Shown: positions 43,211 through 52,249, counted from the stretch's first letter. The stretch: 64,000 bases of DNA from Paenibacillus sp. H1-7 (GCF_022354825.1 NZ_CP031168.1:6511501-6575500), one strand, 5' to 3'. Notes: a model not told the origin generated them from the letters alone. Program-made: numbers and translations.

Positions 43211-44725
43211 TTATGCGTTGGCGATGCGGGGCATCGGCATCGGCTCTTTGCCGAGCTCCGCCCAAGCATAGCGCAGCAGCAGCTCGGTCTTCAGCTGCTC
43301 ATGCTGGGGATCGTCCCACAGGTTTCGCAGCTCCTGCGGGTCGTCAGCCAAATCAAACAGCTCGCCGTACGTTTGATTATAATAGACGGTCAATTTGTAC
43401 CGTTCATTGACATAGGTTTTTTGGTGGATCGTCGTCGGCTCGTGATGGAATTCGCACAGCACATGATCGCGGGCGGAGCTTTGCGTACCAAGCCATACGG
43501 AGCTTTGATCCACCCCGGTCATCGATCTCGGAACCGGAATACCCGCCAAGCTTAAGAATGTCGGTGCCAGGTCGACCAGCGATTGCATGGCTGCTGACGT
43601 TCGGCCCGCAGGCACTTGGCCCGGATAGCGGACGAGGAACGGAAGCTTGATCAAATCCTCGTAATGAAAGCCCCCCTTGAAGTGCAATCCGTGATGTCCG
43701 AATAAATGGCCGTGGTCCGTTGTAAACACAACGATCGTGTTGTCGGCCAGACCCAGCGCTTCCAGCTTGTCGAGAATGCTGCCGATGTAATGGTCCATCA
43801 TCGAGATCATTCCATAGTAGGTCGCCATATTGCGCCGCTGCTCCTGGACGCTGTAGCGCTGATGAGTATGGTAGCCGTGAATGCCGAAGCCCGACTCCTT
43901 CCACGGCGTGAAGTCCGCTTCCAGCTCCTGGGTCAGCTTGAAATGCGGCGGATTATTGTCATGCTCTCCGGGTACCGCCTGAGGGAGATCCAGCTTATCG
44001 GGATCGTACATGGACGCCCACGGCTCGGGCACCAAATAATCCGGATGCGGATCGAAGAAGCTTGCCCACAGGAAGAACGGTTCCTCCTGCTGCTTATACT
44101 GCTCCATTAACGTGTTCGTTCTTTCGGCAATCCACGTATTGTAATGGTATTCCTCGGGAATCGGCCACGTGTGCATGATCTCCTTGTCCATCGTGCCGGT
44201 CGGCGGCAAAAAGTAGCTGCGCCAATCCGCACAGCCCTTCTCCTCCATCCACAAAGCGTAATGCTGTCCTACATGAGCTTCGTTCGTATGGTTACGCGCA
44301 AGCTCCACGTGGCCGAAGCCATAGAACGGCCCGTTGAACCGGTTCCAGTAGTCCAGATCCTGCAGGATCGGATACGATTCCAGCGACGGATACTCGTCCG
44401 TCCCCTTCAACGGCTGAAAATGCGCTTTACCGATCAAAGCCGTACGGTATCCGTGCTCCATCAAATCTTCCCCGATCGTATGGCGGTCCTCCAGCAGCTT
44501 CGTTCCGAGCGACCAGGCTCCGTGCTGGCTTGGATACATCCCCGTAACGATAGAGGATCTAGTCGGCGTACAGGTAGGATTCGGGCAGTAGGCCCGGGTG
44601 AAGGTAGTGCCTTCGCGGACAAGACGATCCAGATTCGGCGTGCTGATCTGCTCTTGAAACGCTCCTATCGTATTCCAGTGCTGCTGATCGCTTGTAATAA
44701 GCAGGATGTTAGGTTTTCTTTGCAA
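43211..44725 (-). CDS. Type I sulfatase (alkaline phosphatase superfamily)
   Basis: 504 residues, no signal peptide, so cytoplasmic. PNILLITSDQQHWNTIG is the metal-binding start; the maturation motif is CTPTR (Cys52-Arg56 in NPTCTPTRSSIVTG), which needs conversion of Cys to formylglycine. TDHGHLFGHHGLHFKGG carries later metal ligands, and ELFDLADDPQELRNLWDDP is the usual C-terminal motif. Removes sulfate from a sugar or related ester. No maturase gene (FGE or anSME) is in the window. ATG start; no tight operon partner. Confidence 0.92.
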   Translation of the reverse strand: MQRKPNILLITSDQQHWNTIGAFQEQISTPNLDRLVREGTTFTRAYCPNPTCTPTRSSIVTGMYPSQHGAWSLGTKLLEDRHTIGEDLMEHGYRTALIGKAHFQPLKGTDEYPSLESYPILQDLDYWNRFNGPFYGFGHVELARNHTNEAHVGQHYALWMEEKGCADWRSYFLPPTGTMDKEIMHTWPIPEEYHYNTWIAERTNTLMEQYKQQEEPFFLWASFFDPHPDYLVPEPWASMYDPDKLDLPQAVPGEHDNNPPHFKLTQELEADFTPWKESGFGIHGYHTHQRYSVQEQRRNMATYYGMISMMDHYIGSILDKLEALGLADNTIVVFTTDHGHLFGHHGLHFKGGFHYEDLIKLPFLVRYPGQVPAGRTSAAMQSLVDLAPTFLSLAGIPVPRSMTGVDQSSVWLGTQSSARDHVLCEFHHEPTTIHQKTYVNERYKLTVYYNQTYGELFDLADDPQELRNLWDDPQHEQLKTELLLRYAWAELGKEPMPMPRIANA

Positions 44726-44961
44726 TGTACTCTACCTCTTTCCCGGCTGTTTTCTCCATCATACATCGGGAATCCGGCGTGACCAATGGCAATTCGTCGG
44801 ATGGTCGTGTTGTCATTTTGTCTGGTACTTGTTCACCCGAGCCTCGATTTACATGTTAGGAAACGAGGAAAGCAAAAATAGAGACTCGCGCGCTTCCAAT
44901 TTGAAATGGAATGCAGGTCTCCGGAGTAACGGCATGTTTATGAAAGATTGCCGAGGATCCT

Positions 44962-45762
44962 TTACATCAGCGACAGCTTCTTCTGCTTGATGCCGGTCGA
45001 AAGCAGACTTGCTTTGCTGATGCTGTCCCGATACGAGAACGCGCTGCCGCCCGCGGCGTCATACCCGCTAGTAACCCCTACCGCAGCGGAGATGGTAAAC
45101 GATCCGAAGCACATCGGAAGGGAAAGCTGATTGACGAGCGTATTCAGCTCGGTTTGCGCCCTTCTCGTAATCATAACGAATTCGTCTCCACCATAACGGC
45201 ACACATAGTCCTGCTCTTGTGCGGCGTTCTTCAGCACGCTGGCAAAATGGATGAGCAGATCGTCGCCGATCGCATGGCCGTATTTTTTATTGACCATACC
45301 GAAATCGTTAAGATCGATGAACAGCAGCGAAAAGCGGATCCCTTCGCTCACCAAATAATCGTAAATATATTCTATGTACTTAGAGCGATACATGCCGGTT
45401 AGCTGATCGATGTAATGGCCGATCGTCGTATTCAGGGTCTCGCGGGTCACTATGCCCTTCATCGCATCCCCGTCCTTGACGATAAGCCGCTCGACCTTAT
45501 GCCGCTCCATAATATGCAGGGCGTTGCCGATAAAGGTAGATTTTGATATTCCGATAGGGTCATGCGTCATCGCATCGGCGACGATACGGTTAGGATGGGC
45601 CGAACGAACGTCCTTCGACGTAATGATTCCCGTCACCTTCCCTTCGTCCACGACGACAAGCGAGCCGATTCCCAGCTCATTCATCCTGTCGGCCGCATAC
45701 CGGACGCTTTTGCCTGAAGAGATACAGCATACTTGCTCGGACATCAGCTCCTCTACCTTCAT
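44962..45762 (-). CDS. CBS-pair diguanylate cyclase (GGDEF)
   Basis: 266 residues, soluble. Two CBS motifs, about residues 3-110 (MSEQVCCISSGKSVRYAADR, DEGKVTGIITSKDVRSA, VERLIVKDGD, MKGIVTRETL), likely bind an adenine nucleotide. GGDEF domain about 118-266 with FIDLNDFGMVNKKYGHAIGD and intact RYGGDEF (191-195), so active c-di-GMP synthesis is expected. The inhibitory RxxD site is not conserved (Gln in place of Arg at 182). Start overlaps the preceding unknown gene by 4 bp (ATGA). Last gene of the cluster. Confidence 0.92.
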   Translation of the reverse strand: MKVEELMSEQVCCISSGKSVRYAADRMNELGIGSLVVVDEGKVTGIITSKDVRSAHPNRIVADAMTHDPIGISKSTFIGNALHIMERHKVERLIVKDGDAMKGIVTRETLNTTIGHYIDQLTGMYRSKYIEYIYDYLVSEGIRFSLLFIDLNDFGMVNKKYGHAIGDDLLIHFASVLKNAAQEQDYVCRYGGDEFVMITRRAQTELNTLVNQLSLPMCFGSFTISAAVGVTSGYDAAGGSAFSYRDSISKASLLSTGIKQKKLSLM

Positions 45763-46115
45763 TGCAGCTCTACCTCCCTTTGGATGGATATCGCGATTTT
45801 CAGCTCCGCCCTTAGCACCATCGTTTCATTGATGAGCCGATCGGCTTCTTCCAATATAATATCGAGCAGAAGGTGCTTGTCGAGCATTTCCAGTATCGAA
45901 TTCCGGATCAAGACCCCCTCCACCTTCGGATGGTCGATCTTGAGAATCGAGAACTGCTCGGGAGATAGAGCTTCGGCCATCCGCCTTACCGCTTCTGGCC
46001 CTATGGGCGCTCTCTTGCCTATGATCAGCAAATCCTGCATGGGAGGCACTTCGAATTCTGTCATTTTCATCGACAGGCTCGCTCTGCGAGAGTAGTTCAA
46101 TTTATTACTCATCAT
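45759..46115 (-). CDS. Unknown 118-residue protein between EAL and GGDEF genes
   Basis: No family recognised. An N-terminal half with a strand LLIIGKRAPIGPEAVRRMAE and a C-terminal helical half (VLIRNSILEMLDKHLLLDII LEEADRLINETMVLRAELKI). No membrane segment, no Cys. AAAGGAAG site before ATG. It sits 9 bp after the EAL gene and overlaps the GGDEF gene, so it is made with both; a small adaptor or regulator of the two enzymes is a fair guess. Confidence 0.7.
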   Translation of the reverse strand: MMSNKLNYSRRASLSMKMTEFEVPPMQDLLIIGKRAPIGPEAVRRMAEALSPEQFSILKIDHPKVEGVLIRNSILEMLDKHLLLDIILEEADRLINETMVLRAELKIAISIQREVELQ

Positions 46116-46124
46116 AAACTTCCT

Positions 46125-46865
46125 TTACGTAATGGTATGAACGAACATGAGATTTTCCAAAGGCTGAGGCTTGGCGAACAAATACCCCTGACCGTAGATC
46201 ACGCCCATCTGCTCCAATATTTGAAACTGCTGCTCGTTCTCGATTCCTTCTACAATAAGCTTGGACATGCTTCCGCGGCAGTAATCGGCCAGCATCTTGA
46301 TGAGCCTTTGCTTACCCTTGGAGCTTTCGAGACCGTTTGTAAAATATTTCGACAGCTTGATATAATCCGGTTCAAAATCTACCAGCTGCTTCAGCGAGAT
46401 GGCCCCTTCCCCGACATCGTCGAAGGCGATCAGTATCGCTTTTTTGTGCAAATGGTTCAAGACCCCTCTGTCCAGCAGCTCCTTCCAACGGTCGAACTCC
46501 TCGATAGCTTCGTTAATTTCGAACACAATATCAAGCCCCGTATTGGATCGCCGAACGATCAGCTCATCCAAAAAAGAATAAAAGTCCTCATGAAGCAAAG
46601 TCGAAGGATATATGTTAACGAATAGCTGGCTCTTGCTGACGGAAGACATCACCTCATTGCATTGAACGACCGCCCTCAATACCGATTGCGTATCCAAATC
46701 GAATAACGAATCTTCCTGGCGCGCCATCTCGAACAATTGCTCCGGATTCCCTGTCTCGCTGCGAATGAGTGCCTCATATCCCAGTATTCTCCTATTTTGC
46801 AAGCAAACAATAGGTTGGTATACATGAGAGAAAGTACATCTCGATTTAGTATGCGGCATTGTCAA
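46125..46865 (-). CDS. EAL-domain c-di-GMP phosphodiesterase
   Basis: 246 residues: a stand-alone EAL domain. Catalytic and metal residues appear intact: EALIR (31-35), Asn in FVNIYPST, Glu in FEINEAIE, Asp pair in AFDDVGEGAIS, Lys in YIKLSKYF, Glu in VEGIENEQQ, Gln in YGQGYLFAKP. The usual DDFG is DDVG and KxD is KLS, small departures. First gene of a three-gene cluster that holds both c-di-GMP synthesis and breakdown. Confidence 0.9.
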   Translation of the reverse strand: MTMPHTKSRCTFSHVYQPIVCLQNRRILGYEALIRSETGNPEQLFEMARQEDSLFDLDTQSVLRAVVQCNEVMSSVSKSQLFVNIYPSTLLHEDFYSFLDELIVRRSNTGLDIVFEINEAIEEFDRWKELLDRGVLNHLHKKAILIAFDDVGEGAISLKQLVDFEPDYIKLSKYFTNGLESSKGKQRLIKMLADYCRGSMSKLIVEGIENEQQFQILEQMGVIYGQGYLFAKPQPLENLMFVHTIT

Positions 46866-47726
46866 TATTCCTTTCTTCCTGATTAAAAAGGCCCATTTCC
46901 GCTGCTATCAATTGTATAATTTTTCAAGCATCCTCTTAATTTTATATGAAATCTCCTTTCAAATCCACTAATCTCTTACATTAATCGACAGAATCTATCT
47001 TTAATGCGATATTTTTCGACTCGGAAAAGACAAATCTCTCTATTTTCAATAGTTCTTACTGCCTATAATTATTAGAGAGAAGCCGCGCCCTGCTTGACGT
47101 GCTGCTTTGGAGCAAGGCTTAGGGGGGGAGGTGTTTTGAGCGAGAGGGGATTGTTGGTGGATTAATAGTTGCATGAAATGAAAAAGGTTGAGGATTTAGC
47201 GCATAGCCCCTTAAACACTAACGCTTTTACAGAGCTAAATTCGAGCAGGAAGCGAGTAGCCGAAATATGCCGCTATGTAACTCATCCGTCAGCTCAACAG
47301 TCATATGACTGAAAGAGAAAACAATGGACTTAAGATCCATCGGAAGTGTTAGAGAATATACAATTCTCATCGTCATACAGTATCCAATCGGCAGAGTTGG
47401 CAGCATTGCTCCATTTCAGATCCTTGACGTGAGATAGATTTACCTTATAGGCTCTAAAGTTTACCTGCAACTCTGCTGGTAACTTCGCTACTGTTACTCT
47501 TCAAGCGACCATTTCTTCCGCGCTGAACTTCCGACCTGTACGCCCCCATCTAGTTCAAGAGTATATTCCTAACATGGTGCAACAAGGTTGGACAACGCGA
47601 ATCTTCTCGATATACTCGTCGGTAAGAGAGCTATAACCTTTCTTCCCATTAATAAGGTTCAGTCATTGCCGCATAATCCGTTTTTCGGTATACTGGGTAT
47701 AAAGTAAAACGGTCGTGAAGAACATG
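46866..47726. other. Gene-poor stretch
   Basis: About 860 bases. No open frame with family resemblance. A short piece at 47323-47343 looks like a tRNA-Leu anticodon arm but no full tRNA can be built. The right end leads into a strong hairpin. Confidence 0.5.
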
Positions 47727-47784
47727 CCGCTTTGATACGTTCCATCTTTCGCAAAAAGGATGGATTGTATCAAGCGGTTTTTTT
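47727..47784 (+). terminator. Strong terminator hairpin before the nuclease-fold/HTH gene
   Basis: CCGCTTTGATACGTTCCATC (47727-47746) pairs with GATGGATTGTATCAAGCGG (47759-47777) with small bulges; then TTTTTTT. Only about 25-60 bp before the next gene, so it could be an attenuator or the end of an unseen upstream transcript. Confidence 0.8.
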
Positions 47785-47843
47785 CATGTCAAGAAAGGAT
47801 GTAGATCTCTATACTTCGATTTGAGGAAAAATACGAGGATTGG

Positions 47844-48458
47844 TTGGCGGCCCAAATTGCCGGGGAAACCAATCATAGAAGACGCGAATTGCTGGAGAAT
47901 GGACTTGGCCATGGAACCGTCGAATTTCTGCGTTTCGTCTGGTATCCAATCGTTGGCAATTTTGATCACCTGTTTCCGGAGTGGGAGGTGCGCGATTTTA
48001 ACAACGGATACCGGTACATAGATTTAGCTTATATGCCTGGCGGGGTCAAAGGCGGGATCGAAATTCAAGGATACGGGCCTCACGCCCGTGATTTGGATGT
48101 AAGGCGGTTTAAAGATTTGTGCCAGCGTCATTGCTTGCTAACGCTTGACGGATGGAGCTTTTTGCCTATCGCTTATTTATCGATTAAAGACGAGCCCAAG
48201 CAATGCCAGCAGCTCATCTTGTCCTTCATCGGCTCGTTTATATCTTCGGCCGCCCCATCCGGATTATCCTGGATTGAAGCGGAGACGATGCGCTATGCAC
48301 GGCGTGTGCTTCGCCCGTTTACGCCTTTGGAGCTTGCCGAGCATCTTAGAATCAGCGACCGGCATGTTAGACGGATCCTGCACCATTTGGTGGACATGGA
48401 GCTGATAGAGGTTGCGGGCGGAACCATGCGTGCCAGATCGTATCGGCTCAAACTGTAG
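47844..48458 (+). CDS. Restriction-endonuclease-like domain fused to winged helix (unknown role)
   Basis: 204 residues from TTG 47844. Residues about 45-110 (WEVRDFNNGYRYIDLAY, GGIEIQGYGPHARD, VRRFKDLCQRHCLLTLDGWS) resemble the DUF559/Vsr-like PD-(D/E)xK fold, with Asp60, Glu73-x-Gln75 and His80 as candidate active-site residues. Residues about 155-200 (FTPLELAEHLRISDRHVRRI LHHLVDMELIEV) are a winged helix. The frame is open to 47805 and ISILRFEEKYEDW upstream looks like genuine protein; the codon best spaced from AAAGGATG is ATA 47811, so the start may be non-standard. Likely a DNA-binding regulator. Confidence 0.7.
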   Translation: MAAQIAGETNHRRRELLENGLGHGTVEFLRFVWYPIVGNFDHLFPEWEVRDFNNGYRYIDLAYMPGGVKGGIEIQGYGPHARDLDVRRFKDLCQRHCLLTLDGWSFLPIAYLSIKDEPKQCQQLILSFIGSFISSAAPSGLSWIEAETMRYARRVLRPFTPLELAEHLRISDRHVRRILHHLVDMELIEVAGGTMRARSYRLKL

Positions 48459-48687
48459 GCGGATGGACAGACTGATGTTTCAGTTTGTTGCTGAATGGCT
48501 GAGAGTTGTTTCCCTAAGCATAAATGTAGCAAACGGTAATAATGTGTTTTAACTTTGATTCGAAGGGAGTTTATGCTTACAAGCATCGAAATGGTGGAAA
48601 GTGCTATAGGACACTCTTGTGCTTAGTGAATGTACTCGACTCGTACCTTCGCTGATGTGGCAAGTAATCTAATCCTACACTCTTTGC

Positions 48688-48867
48688 GGACAGGAGTTCC
48701 GCTATTTGCTCAAAAATAGGGGTTTTGGAAGTGCGATCGGACACACGTTCCGTTATTGGGCAAGTTTCCCATGCAAAATCACATATTTCAGCCGAATAGC
48801 GGATCTGTTGTCCGATCACCCTTCAGTTTGGTGCATTTATCAGGCAATAGCGGAACCAGTGTCCGAT
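48688..48867. repeat. 180-bp palindromic intergenic repeat, copy 1
   Basis: Holds four instances of a module (CGGACA-n3-GTTCCGCTATT), two forward and two reversed (AATAGCGGATCTGTTGTCCG; ATAGCGGAACCAGTGTCCG), so the RNA or single strand could fold as a long two-part hairpin. Copies 2 and 3 follow. A left flank AATCTAATCCT(A/G)CACTC is shared with copy 2. Confidence 0.85.
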
Positions 48868-49002
48868 CAGATGCAGGTGCAGGCTTTCATCTTCGTTAGA
48901 CACAACATTGGAGGTTTCGTGAACACACTTTTGCTCAGAATCGTACCTTTGCCGAAATAGCCGATTTCGAGGGCATCGCCTAAGCTTGCAAATTTGCGGA
49001 CA

Positions 49003-49080
49003 GGATGGATTCGGAGGTACCCGCTAAGTTTTTTGTGATCCTTTATGACAAGATGGATTCGAACGTACCACTAAGTTTGC
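49003..49080 (+). repeat. Two copies of a 30-bp direct repeat
   Basis: Units GATGGATTCGGAGGTACC (49004-49021) and GATGGATTCGAACGTACC (49052-49069), each followed by CTAAGTTT, 48 bp apart. They lie between copies 1 and 2 of the 180-bp repeat. Confidence 0.6.
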
Positions 49081-49138
49081 TACCCCTCCCTTGGCTACTT
49101 GGCAAATTCCGAAGCAAATCTAATCCTGCACTCTTTGC

Positions 49139-49318
49139 GGACATGAGTTCCGCTATTTGCACAAAAATAGGGGTTTTGGTGGTGCGATCGGACACACGTT
49201 CCGTTATTGGGCATTATTCCCATGCGAAATCGCGAATTTAAGCTGAATAGCGGATCTGTTGTCCGATCACCCTTCAATTTGGTGCACTTTTACACAAATA
49301 GCGGAACCACGGTCCGAT
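49139..49318. repeat. 180-bp palindromic intergenic repeat, copy 2
   Basis: Same layout as copy 1 (GGACATGAGTTCCGCTATT ... GCGGAACCACGGTCCGAT), mostly identical with scattered substitutions. Confidence 0.85.
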
Positions 49319-49351
49319 AGGACAGGTATCCCACAAATCTTCAACCCTATC

Positions 49352-49531
49352 GGACAGGAGTTCCGCTATTTGCTCAAAAATAGGAGTTTTGGAAGTGTGA
49401 TCGGACACACGTTCCGTTATTGGGTCGTTTTCCCACCCAATATCACATATTTCAGCCGAATAGCGGATCTGTTGTCCGATCACCCTTCAATTTGGCGCAT
49501 TTTTACTCAAATAGCGGAACCACGGTCCGAT
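49352..49531. repeat. 180-bp palindromic intergenic repeat, copy 3
   Basis: Same layout as copies 1 and 2, starting GGACAGGAGTTCCGCTATT and ending GCGGAACCACGGTCCGAT, 33 bp after copy 2. Confidence 0.85.
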
Positions 49532-49724
49532 ACATTGAAGGTACCGTCTGGTCCAAACCCAGTGTAGTCTGATCCTACCCGATCTGATTCGCCCAGACCT
49601 ATCCGACTCCTGTCCGATTAAGCCTGGTTTACTATGGTCAAATCCAATCCAGTTCAGTCAGGCTCACCACCGGAATACATGGCCTTCCATTCTCAACCAG
49701 GCCCACAGCTGCCCCCATAACAAA

Positions 49725-49749
49725 GCGCCACTACGATACGTAGTGGCGC
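49725..49749. terminator. Perfect hairpin downstream of the GH18-like gene
   Basis: GCGCCACTAC (49725-49734) / GTAGTGGCGC (49740-49749), 5-nt loop. The T-run is weak on either strand. It is about 190 bp after the stop of the minus-strand gene; between them lie short repeats of the type AACGCAGCCAT(A/G)GCGCTATC. Confidence 0.55.
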
Positions 49750-49941
49750 GCTGCCTTTTCTGCCATGTATCGTTGCCATGGCGCTGCTCTTGCAAGCCGA
49801 CTAACGAGCCACCGTAACCGTAGGCTGGCGAACTAACGCACTAACGCAGCCATAGCGCTATCTCCCCGCACCAACGCAGCCATGGCGCTATCACGTCTAA
49901 CGCACTAGCCCAGCCATGCGGCGCGTTACCTCACAAGCCCT

Positions 49942-52203
49942 CTAACGAACCAGCGTAACCGTGTGCGGCTCGTCGTAGGCTTGCGCCCAGTAGTAGCCGG
50001 GAGCGGTGACCCGTCTCGGCTCGAAGCCGACCTGCCTTCCTTGCAGAATCGCTTCGGAAGTCAAGGTGATCTTGCCGTTCGCGTCGGTCCGGCCGCCCGT
50101 GTACTTGCCTCCCGCAAAATGGAAGCGGCCTTCGACCAGCGCCCCGGCTAACGGCTGTCGGGTCGCCCGATCGACAACCTGCATCGTCACGACGGCGTTG
50201 GAGCCCTTCATTTCGATGCTCATGCCGGTGACGATCATCGGCTGCAGATCGGTCCACTCCGTCTTGGCCGAAGCTGCGTCCGATACCGGGCCGATGTTGC
50301 CCTGCAAATCTTTGGCGGCCACCTTGTAGTAATATTTCGTGTTCGGCAGCAGGCCGGTATCACGGAACGATAAAGACCGCGCATAGCCAGCGATGCTCGA
50401 AGCATCAGGAGTAAAATGCGGTTCCGTCCCGCGATAGACGATATAGCGGTCGATGTCCGTATTGTCCAGCGCCATGCCGAAGCGGATATCGATCTGCCGG
50501 TAATCGACCGCTTCCGCTTGCGGACGGTCACTGACCTTCGTAGGCGCCTCCGTATCCGCCGGCGGCTCCCAGCTGACGCTTCCCGTGCCCCAATAGGACG
50601 GAAGCGTCCGCAGCGAATCATAGTGGTGCATCGCGATGCCGGCGAACGAGGCCTTGCCCTGGAAGGCCGCGTACGTTTTATCCAGCTCCGTCTCCATCGC
50701 GGCGCGCCCTTCCTCGCGGAACGTGATCGTCTCCGGATCGCCGCTGTTGGCGATATCGAGCGACTCGACGGCGACGACAACGGAACGCGGCTTGCCGATC
50801 CTATCGGCATAGTCGATTTCCCCTTGAGCGCCCGTTATAATGCCTGCGCCCCCGTCCGCCGTATCCCGGTAATCCATGATAGCGATATAATCGCTGATGT
50901 CCTGAACATGCTCGGACAGCCACTTCGTCTGGCCGTTCCAGCTCACACTTTGCGCCTGCGGCGACGAATCAAACCATTTCGGAATGGCCGGCCCGAACGG
51001 CAGATAAATGCCGGAAGCGTCGCGGCGCTCGATCATTTTTTGCAGGCCATCCAAATATTGAAGCTGCAGCGACGGATAATTGGTTTTAAAATCCGGCGCG
51101 ATATACGGCTCGATATCCACGTTCACACCGTCGAAACGTTCGTCCGCCTCCGAAGAAGCGATGTTGAAGTTGATGATCCTCTCCATTTCCCGCACAGCCC
51201 GCTCGTGATAGGCTTCATAAGCCCCCATATACGGCGGCGTCGTGCCTCCGGCAATACAGGCCTGCACCCGGTAGCCCCGGCTGTGAGCCCACGCGAGAAA
51301 ATCGCGGACTTTATCGGGATCGTCCTCCATAATATCCATACCCGCCATCGGCCCGACCGCCAAATACAATGTCGTCACCGGGTCCGACTGAAAGGTTGCC
51401 GTATCCTTGGCGAAGGAGTCGAGCACCAAGCGTGAGCCGGGATTGAGCAGCAGCTTATAGGCTTCCGACTCCCAAATCCATATCGCCCGATCCTGCGACG
51501 GCATCGGCACAGGCTGCAGCTGCGTTCCTTGACCTACTTTGGCGTAGGTCGTCATGCTGCGGCCGGTCCGGCCCCGCACATCCGTCGCTCTCGCTTCGAT
51601 ACTGCTTGTATGATCGCCCAAGCCTGTCGTATTCCACGCATAGCTGTAATGGGCACCGTTCCGTGAAGCCTCCTGCCACGCTCCCCCGTTGATTCGAACC
51701 TCCACGCGGCGAACCGGCATATCGGCATACACCGATACTAGGACGGAAACCGTTCCGTTAACGGATACTCCCTCAGTGGGGCTCACAATCGTCACCAGCG
51801 GAGCATCGGCTTTGGGACGGTCAATATTCAGCTCGATCGGTTCGCTCCATACGCCGTAGCGAGTCTGGACATCCGAGCCGACGGCATAGATTCGCACGAT
51901 TCCGCTGTAATCTCGGGTGTCGAGCTCGTAATGCCATGTCCCTGCATCGTCCGCATCGGGATCATCCATGGACGCGTATACCTGCTCGGCTGCATCGATA
52001 TACAGCTTGACGTCGTAGACTCCGCTATAGGTTCCCTCAATGCGAATCTTCCCCGACGATACTTGCGCGCCGGAAGACGGAGTATCAATAGTAATCGCTG
52101 CTGCGGCGTGTACCGGCAGTGGAGCTGCAACCGTCAGCGACAGGGCGGCAAGCAGCAGGGACAGCATTAGAGCGAGCATAGGACGAAACGTTACCTGAAT
52201 CAT
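49942..52203 (-). CDS. Secreted GH18-like TIM-barrel protein with Ig-like and FN3 domains
   Basis: 753 residues. Signal peptide to VHAAA (about 35). Two Ig-like/Big domains, about 36-128 and 134-222 (TIDTPSSGAQVSSGKIRIEG; TIVSPTEGVSVNGTVSV). A TIM-barrel about 238-545 with FDGVNVDIEPYI (358-366: Asp358, Asn361, Asp363, Glu365) and AIMDYRD (441-447), recalling the DGxDxDxE and MxYD motifs of GH18, with Asn for one Asp. An FN3 domain about 555-650 and a C-terminal beta domain. Probably cleaves or binds an extracellular polysaccharide. It is the last gene of the second sugar locus, 46 bp after the binding-protein gene. Confidence 0.8.
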   Translation of the reverse strand: MIQVTFRPMLALMLSLLLAALSLTVAAPLPVHAAAAITIDTPSSGAQVSSGKIRIEGTYSGVYDVKLYIDAAEQVYASMDDPDADDAGTWHYELDTRDYSGIVRIYAVGSDVQTRYGVWSEPIELNIDRPKADAPLVTIVSPTEGVSVNGTVSVLVSVYADMPVRRVEVRINGGAWQEASRNGAHYSYAWNTTGLGDHTSSIEARATDVRGRTGRSMTTYAKVGQGTQLQPVPMPSQDRAIWIWESEAYKLLLNPGSRLVLDSFAKDTATFQSDPVTTLYLAVGPMAGMDIMEDDPDKVRDFLAWAHSRGYRVQACIAGGTTPPYMGAYEAYHERAVREMERIINFNIASSEADERFDGVNVDIEPYIAPDFKTNYPSLQLQYLDGLQKMIERRDASGIYLPFGPAIPKWFDSSPQAQSVSWNGQTKWLSEHVQDISDYIAIMDYRDTADGGAGIITGAQGEIDYADRIGKPRSVVVAVESLDIANSGDPETITFREEGRAAMETELDKTYAAFQGKASFAGIAMHHYDSLRTLPSYWGTGSVSWEPPADTEAPTKVSDRPQAEAVDYRQIDIRFGMALDNTDIDRYIVYRGTEPHFTPDASSIAGYARSLSFRDTGLLPNTKYYYKVAAKDLQGNIGPVSDAASAKTEWTDLQPMIVTGMSIEMKGSNAVVTMQVVDRATRQPLAGALVEGRFHFAGGKYTGGRTDANGKITLTSEAILQGRQVGFEPRRVTAPGYYWAQAYDEPHTVTLVR

Positions 52204-52249
52204 CTCTTCTTCCCCTCCATGTTTTCACGAAATCGTGCAATCATAGCAC

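Noticed and set aside
44706..44990. 94-residue plus-strand open frame upstream of the sulfatase
   Set aside because: Overlaps the sulfatase start and the GGDEF end, no ribosome binding site, low-complexity peptide.
47323..47343. tRNA-Leu-like anticodon arm (ATGGA-CTTAAGA-TCCAT)
   Set aside because: No acceptor stem, D arm or GGTTCGAATCC T-arm around it; at best a fragment, possibly chance.
48688..49531. CRISPR array
   Set aside because: Repeats are 180 bp, internally symmetric, only three copies, unevenly spaced, and no cas genes are near.
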